Notes under the pieces: model-generated
Seen by the model: only the letters and a program-made list of their open reading frames with translations
Told to the model about the DNA's origin: nothing
Database searches by the model: none
Part shown: positions 1 through 9,333 of the stretch, in pieces
Layout of the letters: each line of letters starts with the position of its first letter
How positions within the stretch are numbered: position 1 is the stretch's first letter
Made by a program: the position numbers and the translations under genes
Assembly: GCF_011378715.1 (NCBI RefSeq)
Contig: NZ_WTKU01000027.1
Span: 1 to 52,330, forward strand
Length of the DNA: 52,330 nt
Direction of reading: 5' to 3'
Source: Psychromonas sp. SA13A
Lineage (GTDB): Bacteria > Pseudomonadota > Gammaproteobacteria > Enterobacterales > Psychromonadaceae

Positions 1-1039
1 GGCTCTGTTCCATTACACTGTTGTCACCTATAAGCGGCGAGTAAAATTTGTTGAAAATCATACTTTGCGCTACTTTCTCTAAACCAAGTTAGATAATGCG
101 GTAAATACTTAGTCGCCACCCCTTTCATTTTGCCTACCACCCAACTCTTAAAGTGAGTGATTGCACCATTAACGGTTTGGATGTGGTAAATGTTTTCTAT
201 TACTCTATTTTTCCCATTGATTAATCGTTTATGAACACAATTCTTGTGCTCTGCAATATTCACATAAGGCCATGCACCATCACTACAAAGTACGGAGTTA
301 CTTAGGATATGTGGTTCGAAATTCGCTTCTATTTCTGAAGCTGTATCCGCTGCTAACACCTTATTAACTATATGTTTACTGCGATCAATTGAAAGTAATA
401 TCGCAACTTGATCATCCTTTGTTCTTTTATCTGCATCACCTCCGCGTTTCCTCGCTTTTCGCCCTCTGGTTAGCTTTTTAGAGCCTTTTTCAGAATACGC
501 CATAAAGAATTCATCAACTTCAATTATTCCTGATAATTTATCTTGTGTTTTAGCTGTATTAGCCATTAAAAAGCGATGTCGCCATAAGAAAGCAGTTTTT
601 AGATTAATGTGACAAATAGAAGCTGCTTGACGAAGTGTTAACTTTAGCTCCATACAGCGTGCATACTCTTCCCATAGATGACATTTTCTTAATCTAGCTA
701 ACGGTGTTTTTGTCTTAATATTAAAGGTCTTAGCACAATGATTACATCGATATCTTTGTGTTTCTCCTGACTTCCCCCATTTTCTTAAATGTGTTGAAGT
801 GCAATGAGGGCAAGAAGAAGAGGTATCAAAAATAGGTTGAAATAGTTCATTGGTGGGTAATTCGACTTGAGATTCTCGAATTGATTGATGAACTACCTCT
901 CTTTGCGCTGGTGTCATGGATATAAGTGCTGCAGTTATTTGGTTAAGGTTTTGAACGAACGATTTAGTATTCATAGTCTTTACCTTTAATACGTTATGAT
1001 CACTTATAAGTATAGACAACAATTAACAGGAACAGAGCC
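1..1039 (-). mobile_element. IS1595-family insertion sequence, apparently complete
   Basis: The element is bounded by imperfect terminal inverted repeats. Its first 11 bases, ggctctgttcc, reappear as the reverse complement at 1029-1039, and similarity continues inward through a shared tgttgtc and a cttataag-like stretch. It holds a single transposase gene on the minus strand with no internal stop. IS1595 elements usually make an 8-bp target duplication. The right flank begins aaaaacac, but the left flank lies outside the window, so the duplication cannot be checked. The family call rests on the transposase architecture. Confidence 0.85.
24..974 (-). CDS. IS1595-family transposase (ISXO2-like)
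   Basis: This is the DDE-type transposase that moves the surrounding element. Near the N-terminus is a zinc-ribbon with two Cys-x2-Cys pairs (CPHC and CNHC), then a helix-turn-helix-like stretch (TLRQAASICHINLKTAFLWR), then the catalytic core. The core shows VDEFF with the first Asp, SDGAW with the second, and HIQTVNGAITHFKSW, which carries the Asn/His signature seen in IS1595 proteins. I chose the ATG at 974, giving 316 aa, because AAAGGT precedes it. An in-frame ATG at 1022 would add 16 residues but lies in the terminal repeat region and lacks a clear ribosome site. The frame is intact, so the element may be active. Confidence 0.85.
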   Translation of the reverse strand: MNTKSFVQNLNQITAALISMTPAQREVVHQSIRESQVELPTNELFQPIFDTSSSCPHCTSTHLRKWGKSGETQRYRCNHCAKTFNIKTKTPLARLRKCHLWEEYARCMELKLTLRQAASICHINLKTAFLWRHRFLMANTAKTQDKLSGIIEVDEFFMAYSEKGSKKLTRGRKARKRGGDADKRTKDDQVAILLSIDRSKHIVNKVLAADTASEIEANFEPHILSNSVLCSDGAWPYVNIAEHKNCVHKRLINGKNRVIENIYHIQTVNGAITHFKSWVVGKMKGVATKYLPHYLTWFRESSAKYDFQQILLAAYR

Positions 1040-1117
1040 AAAAAACACGTGAGTTAAACCTTAACTATGTTGTAGCTTATTTTGGCTGAGTTACTGAAAC
1101 TTAGTTATTGATAGCTA

Positions 1118-1159
1118 GTTATTAAGGTTTGGTTATTAAGGTTTAGTTATTAAGATTTA
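1118..1159. repeat. 14-bp tandem repeat, three copies, across the ubiG stop
   Basis: Three head-to-tail copies of gttattaaggttt plus one variable base run from 1118 to 1159; the third has one change (aagatt). The last copy contains the ubiG stop codon and its final two codons, so copy-number change would act on the 3' end of ubiG and the spacer to the insertion sequence. Looser gttatt words precede it at 1103-1120. Confidence 0.8.
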
Positions 1160-1899
1160 GTCACCGCCATAACATAATTAACAGATAAATCTGAGCTTGA
1201 TAGTGACCAACGCCATAATACCGGGTTAAAAACAAATCCACTCTTATCATTCAATGACAGACTTGCCACTTTAAACATATCTGCAAGCTCTGGTGGTTTA
1301 ATAAACTTATTCCATTGATGTGTGCCGATAGGTAGCCAACGCATCACTCTTTCTGCTCCAATAATAGCGACTATATAGCTCTTGGGAGTGCGGTTGATAG
1401 TAGAGCAAAGCATTATCCCATCCTTTTTCAACAAGGCTGCACAAGCATTAATTAGCATTTGTGGTTGTGCAACATGCTCGATGACTTCCATATTGAGGAT
1501 CACATCAAACAGTTCGCCTTCATCAACCAACGCTTCAGCCACCGTATTACGATAGTCTATTGTTAAACCTGATTGTTTGGCGTGAGCTTGGGCAACTGGA
1601 ATATTTTTGGGTGCAACATCTGCTCCTATCACTTCAGCGCCTAAACGGGCCATGGGTTCACTTAACAAACCGCCGCCACACCCAATATCTAATAGTCGTA
1701 AGCCTTTGAAAGGCATTAAGCTATTTAAGTCTCGATTAAACTGTGTAGCAATCTGCCCAACGATATATTGCACTCGTAAAGGGTTGAGCATATGCAACGG
1801 TTTAAACTTTCCTTTTGGATCCCACCACTCTTCAGCCATTGCTTCAAACTTAACAACTTCCGATGCATCAATCGTATTGTTGGATGTTAATTTACTCAT
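1150..1899 (-). CDS. ubiG: UbiG, ubiquinone biosynthesis O-methyltransferase
   Basis: This SAM-dependent methyltransferase carries out both O-methylation steps of ubiquinone synthesis (2-polyprenyl-6-hydroxyphenol methylase and 3-demethylubiquinol 3-O-methyltransferase). It has 249 residues, close to the roughly 240 of the E. coli enzyme. The N-terminal [19 protein letters not shown] is typical of UbiG. The SAM-binding motif [16 protein letters not shown] sits near residues 69-84, followed by the acidic strand end GAD and the NMEVIEHV motif. The ATG at 1899 is preceded by a weak TAGGGC. It stands alone next to the insertion sequence, whose transposase is on the same strand downstream. Confidence is high because the whole length matches the family pattern. 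Confidence 0.95.
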   Translation of the reverse strand: MSKLTSNNTIDASEVVKFEAMAEEWWDPKGKFKPLHMLNPLRVQYIVGQIATQFNRDLNSLMPFKGLRLLDIGCGGGLLSEPMARLGAEVIGADVAPKNIPVAQAHAKQSGLTIDYRNTVAEALVDEGELFDVILNMEVIEHVAQPQMLINACAALLKKDGIMLCSTINRTPKSYIVAIIGAERVMRWLPIGTHQWNKFIKPPELADMFKVASLSLNDKSGFVFNPVLWRWSLSSSDLSVNYVMAVTKS

Positions 1900-2000
1900 G
1901 CTATGCCCTATAATAGAAAGGTTTAGTGGTTAAATTTAAAGCGAATTAAAGAATGTATTGATAAATTTAATCTTCACATCTATTTTTTTAGATTTTTTCT

Positions 2001-2036
2001 TAGATTGTTAGTTAGATTGTTAGTTAGATTGTTAAT
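2001..2036. repeat. 12-bp tandem repeat, three copies, upstream of ubiG
   Basis: Three copies of tagattgttagt (the third ends taat) lie head to tail between ubiG and the next gene upstream. They are about 100-140 bp before the ubiG start, in the interval that should hold its promoter. No promoter was assigned with confidence. Confidence 0.8.
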
Positions 2037-2052
2037 TAAATCGTTGAGATAA

Positions 2053-2322
2053 TCAGAAACTGTCTTTATCAGCTAACATATTAGATATTTTTTTAAAAAA
2101 TGCTTTCTGTGTGTCTTCGTCCTCATAATCCATATCAAAAGCACCATGGAATAATAAAGTCACCGTTAAATCTTTAAATGATAACCAGCATGTATAACCA
2201 TCAAAATCCTGAGATGCTTTTACACCTGATAGCTCATACACTCCGTCTGTCTTTATTCCCTTAGTGGTGACTAAATCAAAAGCCTGTAGTAAGTCTCGTT
2301 TTTTTAATTTATTTACGTCCAC
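2053..2322 (-). CDS. Small conserved protein, DUF3081-like
   Basis: An 89-residue soluble acidic protein without signal peptide or membrane segment. The central DFDGYTCWLSFKDLTVTLLF region and the overall size resemble the DUF3081 family of marine gammaproteobacteria; this is recall of a pattern, not a search. The function is unknown. The start codon is GTG at 2322, supported by AGGGG eight bases upstream. It is on the same strand as ubiG, 150 bp away, with a tandem repeat between, so joint transcription is uncertain. Confidence 0.6.
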   Translation of the reverse strand: MDVNKLKKRDLLQAFDLVTTKGIKTDGVYELSGVKASQDFDGYTCWLSFKDLTVTLLFHGAFDMDYEDEDTQKAFFKKISNMLADKDSF

Positions 2323-2637
2323 AACTCGTGCCCCTATGGTTATTGAATACCGACATTATTTAGTTCAGCTATAAAGGCCTTAATATTAGTAAGTTTATTA
2401 ACTTTTCTAGCCTTATCTAACTAACATAATAAACATATTTGAGTTAATTAAGCACTATCGTAATTAATACGAATCAACAAAGAAAAAGATCAGCGAGTTA
2501 AATTGAAACTTTATACGCAAAAAAAATGCCTCAATGATCGCTCATTAAGGCATTTATTAAATGCTATTGCTTCGATATAAATCGTTCATTCAAAACTTAT
2601 ACAAATCAATTCTTATATAAATTAATACTTACGTATA
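2323..2637. other. Intergenic region between helicase and DUF3081-like gene
   Basis: About 315 bp of AT-rich DNA. It holds the helicase terminator at 2524-2555 and, nearer 2323, presumably the promoter of the DUF3081-like gene. No open reading frame with a ribosome site was seen. Confidence 0.6.
2517..2555 (-). terminator. Rho-independent terminator of the DEAD-box helicase gene
   Basis: The arms aaatgcctcaatga and tcattaaggcattt pair over 14 bp with one mismatch around a 4-base loop (tcgc). Read on the minus strand the hairpin is followed by a run of T residues. It lies 82 bp past the helicase stop codon. Confidence 0.85.
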
Positions 2638-3972
2638 TTAGTCTTCGGAATCATCAACAATAATTCTTTTCTTACGACGCATTGGTGCAGCACCCACATC
2701 GATAGACTCATGAAAAACATGTTCTTGCTTTTTAGTACTTACTTTGGCTTTTTTAGCCATTGGTTTTTTCTTATCTTCAAGCACTTTTTTAGCTTTAACT
2801 ACTTTCTTCTGTACTGGTTTTAAACCTTTAAATTTTGGGTTAATACCCTCTACTTTGTCAAAAGTGATAGTTTGTGCAACAAAGCTTTCTACTTTTTTAA
2901 AGTTGTCCCAATCTTTAGGACCAATGATCGAAATAGCATCACCTAATTCACCTGCACGTCCAGTTCGGCCAATACGGTGTATATATTCTTCAGTATGCTT
3001 TGGAATATCAAAGTTAAAAACGTGGCTAACATGGATTAAATCTAACCCACGTGAAGCGATATCCGTAGTCACTAATATTTTATTTTTACCGCGTGAGAAA
3101 GCATCCATTATTTGGTTACGATTACTCTGGGTAAGATCCCCATGTAAAGCGGCCGCAAGCATACCTTTCTCTATTAAAATAGCACTTAGACGTTCAGTAT
3201 CAGCACGCGTAGCCGTAAAGATAATTGCTTGATCGATTTTTTCTTCTTTCAGAAAGTGAAACAATAACTTTTCTTTTTGGTTTAGGTTATCAGCCAAATA
3301 AAAGCGTTGCGTAATTTCACTGTGCTGCTGGTTTTCTTCACCCACTGCGATACGAATTGGTGACTTTAATAAATGTCCTGCAAATTCATTCACTTCACCA
3401 TGACCGAGGGTTGCAGAAAACATCAACGTTTGGCGTAGACGATGATTTGCAGCTTCATTAATCGCAGTTAATTGCTCTGCAAAACCTAAGTCAAGCATGC
3501 GATCCGCTTCATCTAAGATCAGTAACTCTAAGCCAGGTAAATGTAATAACCCTTTTTTAAGGTGATCAACAATACGTCCCGGTGTACCAACAATAAAGTG
3601 AGGGTGTTTATCAATCGCTTTCACTTGATCGTTAAAGTTTTCCCCACCCAACACTAGAATAGACTTAATACTGGTATTAGAGACTAACAAACGCAACTGC
3701 GAATAAACTTGTTTTGCAAGTTCGCGGGTTGGTGTCAGGATAAGTACACGAGGATCTCGACGAGTTAAAGCTCGTGTTTTTAATACACGCTGCATTGCCG
3801 GTAATAAATAAGCTAGCGTTTTACCTGAGCCCGTTTTAGATGATGCTAAAAGATCTTTCCCAGATACAGCAATCGGCACAGCTTCAGCTTGAATTTGTGT
3901 TGTTTCAGTAAAACCTAAATGTGAAACAGAAGTGATCAAACGCTGATCAATGGGTAAATCTTTAATTAGCAA
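2638..3972 (-). CDS. DEAD-box ATP-dependent RNA helicase
   Basis: An ATP-dependent RNA unwinding enzyme, probably acting in ribosome assembly or mRNA turnover. Counting from the longest possible start (448 aa), it has the Q motif (GFTETTQIQ, about 24-32), Walker A SKTGSGKT (49-56), PTRELA (85-90), TPGR (134-137), DEAD (158-161), SAT (190-192), IASRGLD (309-315) and HRIGRTGR (336-343). The C-terminal tail from about 385 is rich in Lys and probably binds RNA. No ATG start exists. A TTG at 3984 lacks a ribosome site, while a TTG at 3972 has GGAG six bases upstream, so I prefer 3972 (444 aa). The RhlE, SrmB or other subgroup could not be fixed by eye. Confidence 0.92.
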   Translation of the reverse strand: MLIKDLPIDQRLITSVSHLGFTETTQIQAEAVPIAVSGKDLLASSKTGSGKTLAYLLPAMQRVLKTRALTRRDPRVLILTPTRELAKQVYSQLRLLVSNTSIKSILVLGGENFNDQVKAIDKHPHFIVGTPGRIVDHLKKGLLHLPGLELLILDEADRMLDLGFAEQLTAINEAANHRLRQTLMFSATLGHGEVNEFAGHLLKSPIRIAVGEENQQHSEITQRFYLADNLNQKEKLLFHFLKEEKIDQAIIFTATRADTERLSAILIEKGMLAAALHGDLTQSNRNQIMDAFSRGKNKILVTTDIASRGLDLIHVSHVFNFDIPKHTEEYIHRIGRTGRAGELGDAISIIGPKDWDNFKKVESFVAQTITFDKVEGINPKFKGLKPVQKKVVKAKKVLEDKKKPMAKKAKVSTKKQEHVFHESIDVGAAPMRRKKRIIVDDSED

Positions 3973-4090
3973 TGTATGCTCCAAGGAAATAAAAATAGAA
4001 AATAAGTGCGTAGTATAACGATTAAGCGGAAAAACAAGAAATGAAGTTTGTAATAGCGGGTAAAAAAATCCATTAATTTAAGGATTAAAT

Positions 4091-4120
4091 AAAAAAAGGA
4101 ACAAGCAAACGCTTATTCCT
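4091..4120 (-). terminator. Terminator downstream of the YfcZ/YiiS gene
   Basis: The arms aggaacaagc and gcttattcct pair around the loop aaac with one mismatch. On the minus strand seven T residues follow. The hairpin lies 120 bp past the stop codon of the gene at 4240. Confidence 0.7.
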
Positions 4121-4239
4121 CTCTTAAATTGGGATAATAAAGGCTAATTCGGTAATGAAGTTTAAGAGGAAAGTTGGAAGGAATTATTTACAAGGTTCTG
4201 TACTTCATTCGCCCTACTTATCTTGGTTTTCCGAAATAG

Positions 4240-4542
4240 CTAGATTGCACTTAAACCCATTTCAAAAATAAGTTTTTCAGCGGTACATTCAAACTGTAGT
4301 GATACTTTGCTTTCAACACTGTCATTAGTTTGTTGAAAATCCACGTCTACTTTTACTGTTGCAAAACGTGCTTTTGCCGCTTTAATATATTTATCTGCTA
4401 ACTGTTCAACACTGGCTTGATCTGGTCCGCTAAAAGGCAACACAAGTAGTGTGTCATTTTCTGCGATAACACTGCCTAGCTCAACAATAGTACCACATGC
4501 TTCGCATACATCGTTTTCTTGAGTTTGGATATTGTCAGACAT
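4240..4542 (-). CDS. YfcZ/YiiS family protein (DUF406)
   Basis: A 100-residue cytoplasmic protein matching the YfcZ/YiiS (DUF406) pattern: an N-terminal CEACGTIVELGSV segment and a C-terminal FECTAEKLIFEMGL segment. The family's function is not established. I chose the ATG at 4542 because AGAGGT lies just upstream; an in-frame ATG at 4608 would add 22 residues, run into the glgP terminator and has no ribosome site. The gene follows glgP on the same strand but is separated from it by that terminator, so it probably has its own promoter. Confidence 0.82.
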   Translation of the reverse strand: MSDNIQTQENDVCEACGTIVELGSVIAENDTLLVLPFSGPDQASVEQLADKYIKAAKARFATVKVDVDFQQTNDSVESKVSLQFECTAEKLIFEMGLSAI

Positions 4543-4589
4543 ATTTACCTCTGTGTTTATTATACAAGTGGTCAGATTGTAGCTCGCTT

Positions 4590-4625
4590 TAAACAAAAAA
4601 GGCGACATATAAAATGTCGCCTTTT
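4590..4625 (-). terminator. Rho-independent terminator of glgP
   Basis: A perfect 12-bp stem (aaaaggcgacat with atgtcgcctttt) encloses a 5-base loop, with a T run on the minus strand. It lies 22 bp past the glgP stop and upstream of the YfcZ/YiiS start. The sequence is nearly symmetrical and could also stop transcription on the other strand. Confidence 0.9.
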
Positions 4626-4646
4626 ACCTTTTAATGATTTAAATCA

Positions 4647-7139
4647 TTAAGCTGCAGGAAATTTTTCTAATTTCCAAATTTTGCTTGCATAATCTTCAAT
4701 TGAGCGGTCAGAGTTAAATTTACCCATTGCGCCTGCATTCAGAATAGCCTTTTCAGCCCAAGCTGACTGGTCACGATAAAGTGTATCGATATCTTGATGA
4801 GCAGCAACATAAGATGCGTAATCCGCAAGACATAAATATTCATCGCCCCATTCCAATAAACTACGTTTAATATCAGACAATAAGCCAGCATGCCCAGGTG
4901 TAAAGAAGTCAGTATCTAACCAATCAAGTACTGCTTTTAACTCTGGATTTTTGTAGTAATAATCGTATGGGTTGTAACCATTTGCTTTTAATGCTTTTAC
5001 TTCATCAACGCTTAAACCGAAGATAAACATATGTTCAGCACCAATCTCTTCAGCCATCTCGATATTTGCACCATCCATGGTACCGACAGTTAACGCACCG
5101 TTTAATGCGAACTTCATGTTACCTGTACCTGATGCTTCTAGGCCGGCTGTTGAAATTTGCTCAGAAATATCTGCTGCTGGGAACATTTTTTCTGCCAATG
5201 AAATACGATAGTTTGGTAAGAAGACAACTTTTAATTTGCCTTGAATACGCTCATCGTTATTCACTTTGTCTGCAATTTTATTCAATGCAAAAATAATTTC
5301 TTTGGCCATGTGGTAACCAGGAGCGGCTTTAGCGCCAAATAGGAATACACGAGGCACCATGTCATAATCAGGATTTTCAAGTAAACGTCTGTATAGCGTT
5401 AAAATATGGATCAAGTTTAACTGTTGACGTTTGTACTCGTGTAGACGCTTGATTTGCACATCAAAAATAGCATCAACAGAAACTTCCACACCGGTTGTAT
5501 CTTTGATGATTTTAGCTAGCTCTACTTTATTTTCTTTTTTAATGTCCATAAAGCGTTTTTGGAATGCAACATCTTTGGCTTTTGGCAGAATGCCTTTCAA
5601 TTTATCTAAGTTAAGCACCCAATCATCACCAATTGTTTCATCTAATAACGTCGCTAAACCTTCATTACAAGCTTTCAACCAACGACGTGGCGTTACACCA
5701 TTCGTTACATTGACTAATTTACCTGGGAACAATTCATGGAACTCAGGGAATAAATCTGTTTTAACAAGTTCTGAGTGAACGGCTGCAACACCGTTGACTT
5801 TATACGCAGTGATAACACAAAGGTTAGCCATGCGTACCATGCGATGTTGCGACTCTTCAATGACAGATAGTTTTTCTTTTTTCTGGTCATCTCCAGGCCA
5901 TTTTTTCTCAACAACATTCGCTAAGAATTGCGAGTTAATTTCATAAATTATCTCTAAGTGGCGCGGTAATACTTTTTCAAACAGTGCAACAGACCATTTC
6001 TCTAATGCTTCTGGTAATAAAGTATGGTTGGTGTAAGCAAATGTTTCTTGACATATTTTCCATGCAGAATCCCAATCTAATCCCTCTTCATCAATTAAAA
6101 TGCGCATTAATTCAGGAATAGCAATCGTTGGGTGAGTGTCATTTAATTGAATTGCCACTTTTTCAGGTAATAACGATAAATCTTTATTTGCACGTTTAAA
6201 ACGACGCAAGATATCTTTTACTGAACAAGCACAGAAGAAGTATTGTTGAATTAAACGTAACTCTTTACCTGCATCTGTTGAATCATTTGGATAAAGCACT
6301 TTAGAGACAGTTTCAGCTTTTGATTTTTCAACTTGTGAGTCGACATAACCACCGGCATTAAATACATCCCAGTCAAAAGCTTCATGGGCACGACTTTCCC
6401 ATAAACGTAAAATATTAACCGTTTTAGCACCGTATCCTACGATGGGAATATCCCAAGGAACACCTTTTAATTTTTGTCCCGCATGCCAAACTTTACGAGA
6501 ACCTTCTTTTTGATCAAACACAGTTTCAACATAACCATATAAAGGAATATGTTGAATAGATTCAGGACGGCAAATCTCCCATGGGTTGCCGTATTCACGC
6601 CATGTATCAGGACGCTCAATTTGACGACCATCTTGGAATTCTTGTTTAAATAGTCCGTGTTCATAATGGATACCGTAGCCAATCGCAGGGTAACCAAGTG
6701 TTGCTAGTGAATCAATAAAACATGCAGCAAGACGGCCTAAACCACCATTACCTAATGCCATATCCGGCTCTTCATCGCATATTTCATATAGGTCTTTACC
6801 TAGACCTTTTAACGCTTCTTCAGTAACTTGGAAAACTTGTAAGTTTTGTAGGTTATTAGACAACAAACGTCCCATTAAAAACTCAAGGGACAAATAGTTC
6901 ACTGCGCGAGTGTCATGCTCTGAGTGAGTTTGTTGTGTTTTTGTCAGTTTCTCAAAAACTAATTCGTTGACAGCTTGACAGGTTGCATTCCACCACGCTT
7001 TATTATTTGCTTTATGTTCATCAGTCCCAAGGCCTTTATGTAGGCGGTCGATGATTGCTTTTTGCATTTCAGCACTGCTAACCGTAGGCACTGCTACAGA
7101 ATCCTTTGCTGCCGATTTTTTAGATTTTTTAGTCGCCAT
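4647..7139 (-). CDS. glgP: Glycogen (alpha-glucan) phosphorylase
   Basis: Releases glucose-1-phosphate from the ends of glycogen or maltodextrin using phosphate and pyridoxal phosphate (PLP). It has 830 residues, the normal family length. The PLP site [19 protein letters not shown] is intact with the Schiff-base lysine at residue 676, and [12 protein letters not shown] and [13 protein letters not shown] are typical of the family. The ATG at 7139 has AGGT upstream. The N-terminal stretch is lysine-rich and poorly conserved. It lies downstream of pgm on the same strand but behind the pgm terminator, and a CRP-type palindrome sits 194 bp upstream of its start. Pgm would convert its product to glucose-6-phosphate. 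GlgP and MalP cannot be told apart firmly without a tree, though no mal genes are nearby. Confidence 0.93.
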   Translation of the reverse strand: MATKKSKKSAAKDSVAVPTVSSAEMQKAIIDRLHKGLGTDEHKANNKAWWNATCQAVNELVFEKLTKTQQTHSEHDTRAVNYLSLEFLMGRLLSNNLQNLQVFQVTEEALKGLGKDLYEICDEEPDMALGNGGLGRLAACFIDSLATLGYPAIGYGIHYEHGLFKQEFQDGRQIERPDTWREYGNPWEICRPESIQHIPLYGYVETVFDQKEGSRKVWHAGQKLKGVPWDIPIVGYGAKTVNILRLWESRAHEAFDWDVFNAGGYVDSQVEKSKAETVSKVLYPNDSTDAGKELRLIQQYFFCACSVKDILRRFKRANKDLSLLPEKVAIQLNDTHPTIAIPELMRILIDEEGLDWDSAWKICQETFAYTNHTLLPEALEKWSVALFEKVLPRHLEIIYEINSQFLANVVEKKWPGDDQKKEKLSVIEESQHRMVRMANLCVITAYKVNGVAAVHSELVKTDLFPEFHELFPGKLVNVTNGVTPRRWLKACNEGLATLLDETIGDDWVLNLDKLKGILPKAKDVAFQKRFMDIKKENKVELAKIIKDTTGVEVSVDAIFDVQIKRLHEYKRQQLNLIHILTLYRRLLENPDYDMVPRVFLFGAKAAPGYHMAKEIIFALNKIADKVNNDERIQGKLKVVFLPNYRISLAEKMFPAADISEQISTAGLEASGTGNMKFALNGALTVGTMDGANIEMAEEIGAEHMFIFGLSVDEVKALKANGYNPYDYYYKNPELKAVLDWLDTDFFTPGHAGLLSDIKRSLLEWGDEYLCLADYASYVAAHQDIDTLYRDQSAWAEKAILNAGAMGKFNSDRSIEDYASKIWKLEKFPAA

Positions 7140-7332
7140 GTTATACCTATTAGTTAAGTGAGGATAAAGTTCTATTCCATATAAAACTCTTTGTAAATGT
7201 GATTGGGAAAGTACTACTATTTAAAATAATACCTTAACAGCCCTCTAAAGTAATGCTTTAGAAAGTGCTCCCCCTCAGTTTGGGTCGCAAGTTTTATGAA
7301 TTGCTATTGAAGCCAAGATTCAAGATAAACAT

Positions 7333-7348
7333 TGTGATATATATCACA
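7333..7348. promoter_or_regulatory. Candidate CRP (cAMP receptor protein) binding site
   Basis: The 16 bases tgtgatatatatcaca form a perfect palindrome matching the CRP consensus TGTGA-N6-TCACA at all ten defined positions. It lies in the glgP upstream region. CRP control of glycogen metabolism is known in enteric bacteria; its operation here is inferred. FNR is less likely because the half-sites are TGTGA rather than TTGAT. Confidence 0.7.
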
Positions 7349-7563
7349 ATAAATGATCATGTAAAAATAAATTTTATTTTAAAATTTAGCCTAAAAAACT
7401 AACAGCCCCCATTTTTTGACTTGATTTGATTGTTAAATGCGAAATTAAAATTTTTGTAAATTAAAGGGGATATGTAACTAATCAAGGTAACTAATTGTTC
7501 TAATTAAAATAAAATCTGTAGGCATTATTTTTTTAATCAAGAAGCTAATTATTGAAGGGACAT

Positions 7564-7597
7564 AAAAAAGGCAAAGTAAACACTTTGCCTTTTTTTA
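7564..7597 (-). terminator. Rho-independent terminator of pgm
   Basis: A perfect stem (aaaaaaggcaaagt with actttgcctttttt) encloses a 4-base loop aaac, with T runs on both strands. It lies about 50 bp past the pgm stop codon. Confidence 0.9.
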
Positions 7598-7647
7598 TTT
7601 GAATCTAAATTATTTTATCAATTCCTAAAATATATTTATATTTTTAA

Positions 7648-9300
7648 TTAAAGACCAGCTTTAGCAAAAGCTTGAGCCACTATCTCTTGTGCTTCTTTTT
7701 GAATTAAAGCGATATGATCTTCACCTAAAAAGGATTCAGAATATATTTTATAAATATTCTCAGTACCCGATGGACGTGCTGCAAACCAACCATTTTCAGT
7801 GGTTACTTTTAACCCACCAATAGCGGCACCATTACCCGGTGCATGGGTTAATTTAGCAGTTATTTTTTCACCGGCAAGTGTTTCAGCTTCCACCATTTCA
7901 GGCGTTAAGTTTGCTAATACTTGTTTTTGTTCAGGTGAAGCAGGCGCATCAAAACGCTGGTAAACTGGTGCGCCAAATTTTGCAGCAAATTCAGCGTAGT
8001 GTTCGCCCGGATCTTTTTTGGTCACGGCAATAATTTCAGCGGCTAATAATGCCAAAATAATACCGTCTTTATCTGTGCTCCAAACGGTACCGTCTTTACG
8101 TAAAAAAGAAGCCCCTGCACTTTCTTCACCACCGAAACCAAACTTACCTTCAAAAAGTCCATCTACAAACCATTTGAAGCCAACAGGTACTTCAGACATT
8201 TCGCGACCTAATTGATTTACAACACGGTCAATCATTGAACTTGATACTAGGGTTTTACCTACAATCGCTTTATCCGACCATCCAGTTCGATGCGTAAATA
8301 GGTAATTGATAGCAACCGCAAGGTAATGATTTGGATTTAACAACCCAGAAGATTTAGTCACAATACCATGACGATCATAATCAGGGTCATTAGCTATCGC
8401 TACATCAAAATGGTCTTTCAGTTTGATCAAACCTGCCATGGCATAAGGTGATGAACAATCCATACGGATCTTGCCATCTTTATCTAGTGTCATAAACGAA
8501 AAAGTAGGGTCGACACGGTCATTAACAACTTCAATATCAAGACCATAGGTTTTAGCAATCACAGGCCAGTAAGCAACACCTGAGCCACCTAGTGTATCCA
8601 CACCAATTTTAACACCCGCTTTTGCAATGGCTTCTAAGTCTAAAACATTTTTTAAGTCATCAACATAAGGTTGAATATAATCGTACTCTTCTACTAAGTC
8701 AGACTGCATCGCTTCATCAAAGTCAGCTTGTAAAATATCATCATAATTATCATTTAAGATTTCATTGGCACGATCTTGAATAATTTTAGTAACATCACTA
8801 TCTGCAGGACCGCCATTAGGTGGATTGTATTTGAATCCACCATCTTCAGGTGGATTATGCGAAGGTGTAATAACGATACCATCGGCAAGAGAATCAGGAT
8901 GCGCTTTATTGTATTGTAGGATTGCATGGGAAATAACAGGTGTTGGTGTATAACCGCCACCTTTTTGTACCACTACTTTAATGCCATTTTCTACCAGCAC
9001 TTGTACTGCTGAAATAAAAGCGGGTTCAGATAATGCGTGTGTATCTTTACCAATAAACACAGGGCCAGTATACCCCTTTTCCTTACGATACTCGGCCAAT
9101 GCTTGGGTAATGGCAAGGATATGTAATTCAGTAAATGCATATTTAAAAGAACTACCTCGGTGCCCCGAAGTGCCAAATGCAACTTGCTGCTCTGCCACTT
9201 CAACGTCAGGGAGATTAACATAGTATGCAGAGACTAATTTTGGAATATCAACTAAATCACTTGCTTGTGCAGGTTGGCCTGCGCGTGGATGAATTGCCAT
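7648..9300 (-). CDS. pgm: Phosphoglucomutase, alpha-D-glucose specific
   Basis: Interconverts glucose-1-phosphate and glucose-6-phosphate, linking glycogen breakdown to glycolysis and to UDP-glucose synthesis. It has 550 residues, close to E. coli Pgm. The catalytic phosphoserine is Ser147 in TPSHNPP; the metal loop reads DPDYDRHG, the sugar-binding loop GEESAGAS, and the phosphate-binding loop [15 protein letters not shown]. The N-terminal GTSGHRGSS is also present. The ATG at 9300 has GAGG five bases upstream. It follows seqA by 33 bp on the same strand, the same seqA-pgm order as in E. coli, so the two are probably cotranscribed. Confidence 0.96.
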   Translation of the reverse strand: MAIHPRAGQPAQASDLVDIPKLVSAYYVNLPDVEVAEQQVAFGTSGHRGSSFKYAFTELHILAITQALAEYRKEKGYTGPVFIGKDTHALSEPAFISAVQVLVENGIKVVVQKGGGYTPTPVISHAILQYNKAHPDSLADGIVITPSHNPPEDGGFKYNPPNGGPADSDVTKIIQDRANEILNDNYDDILQADFDEAMQSDLVEEYDYIQPYVDDLKNVLDLEAIAKAGVKIGVDTLGGSGVAYWPVIAKTYGLDIEVVNDRVDPTFSFMTLDKDGKIRMDCSSPYAMAGLIKLKDHFDVAIANDPDYDRHGIVTKSSGLLNPNHYLAVAINYLFTHRTGWSDKAIVGKTLVSSSMIDRVVNQLGREMSEVPVGFKWFVDGLFEGKFGFGGEESAGASFLRKDGTVWSTDKDGIILALLAAEIIAVTKKDPGEHYAEFAAKFGAPVYQRFDAPASPEQKQVLANLTPEMVEAETLAGEKITAKLTHAPGNGAAIGGLKVTTENGWFAARPSGTENIYKIYSESFLGEDHIALIQKEAQEIVAQAFAKAGL

Positions 9301-9333
9301 AAGTACCTCAGATTGTGATGAAAATAAATAAAA

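Larger units (their letters stand above)
7140..7647. other. glgP upstream region
   Basis: About 508 bp between pgm and glgP. It contains the pgm terminator (7564-7595) and a CRP-like palindrome (7333-7348), and is otherwise AT-rich. No small gene with a convincing ribosome site was seen. The length and the palindrome suggest glgP has its own regulated promoter. Confidence 0.6.

Noticed and set aside
2744..3232. 162-residue plus-strand frame
   Set aside because: Fully opposite the helicase gene and without recognisable features.
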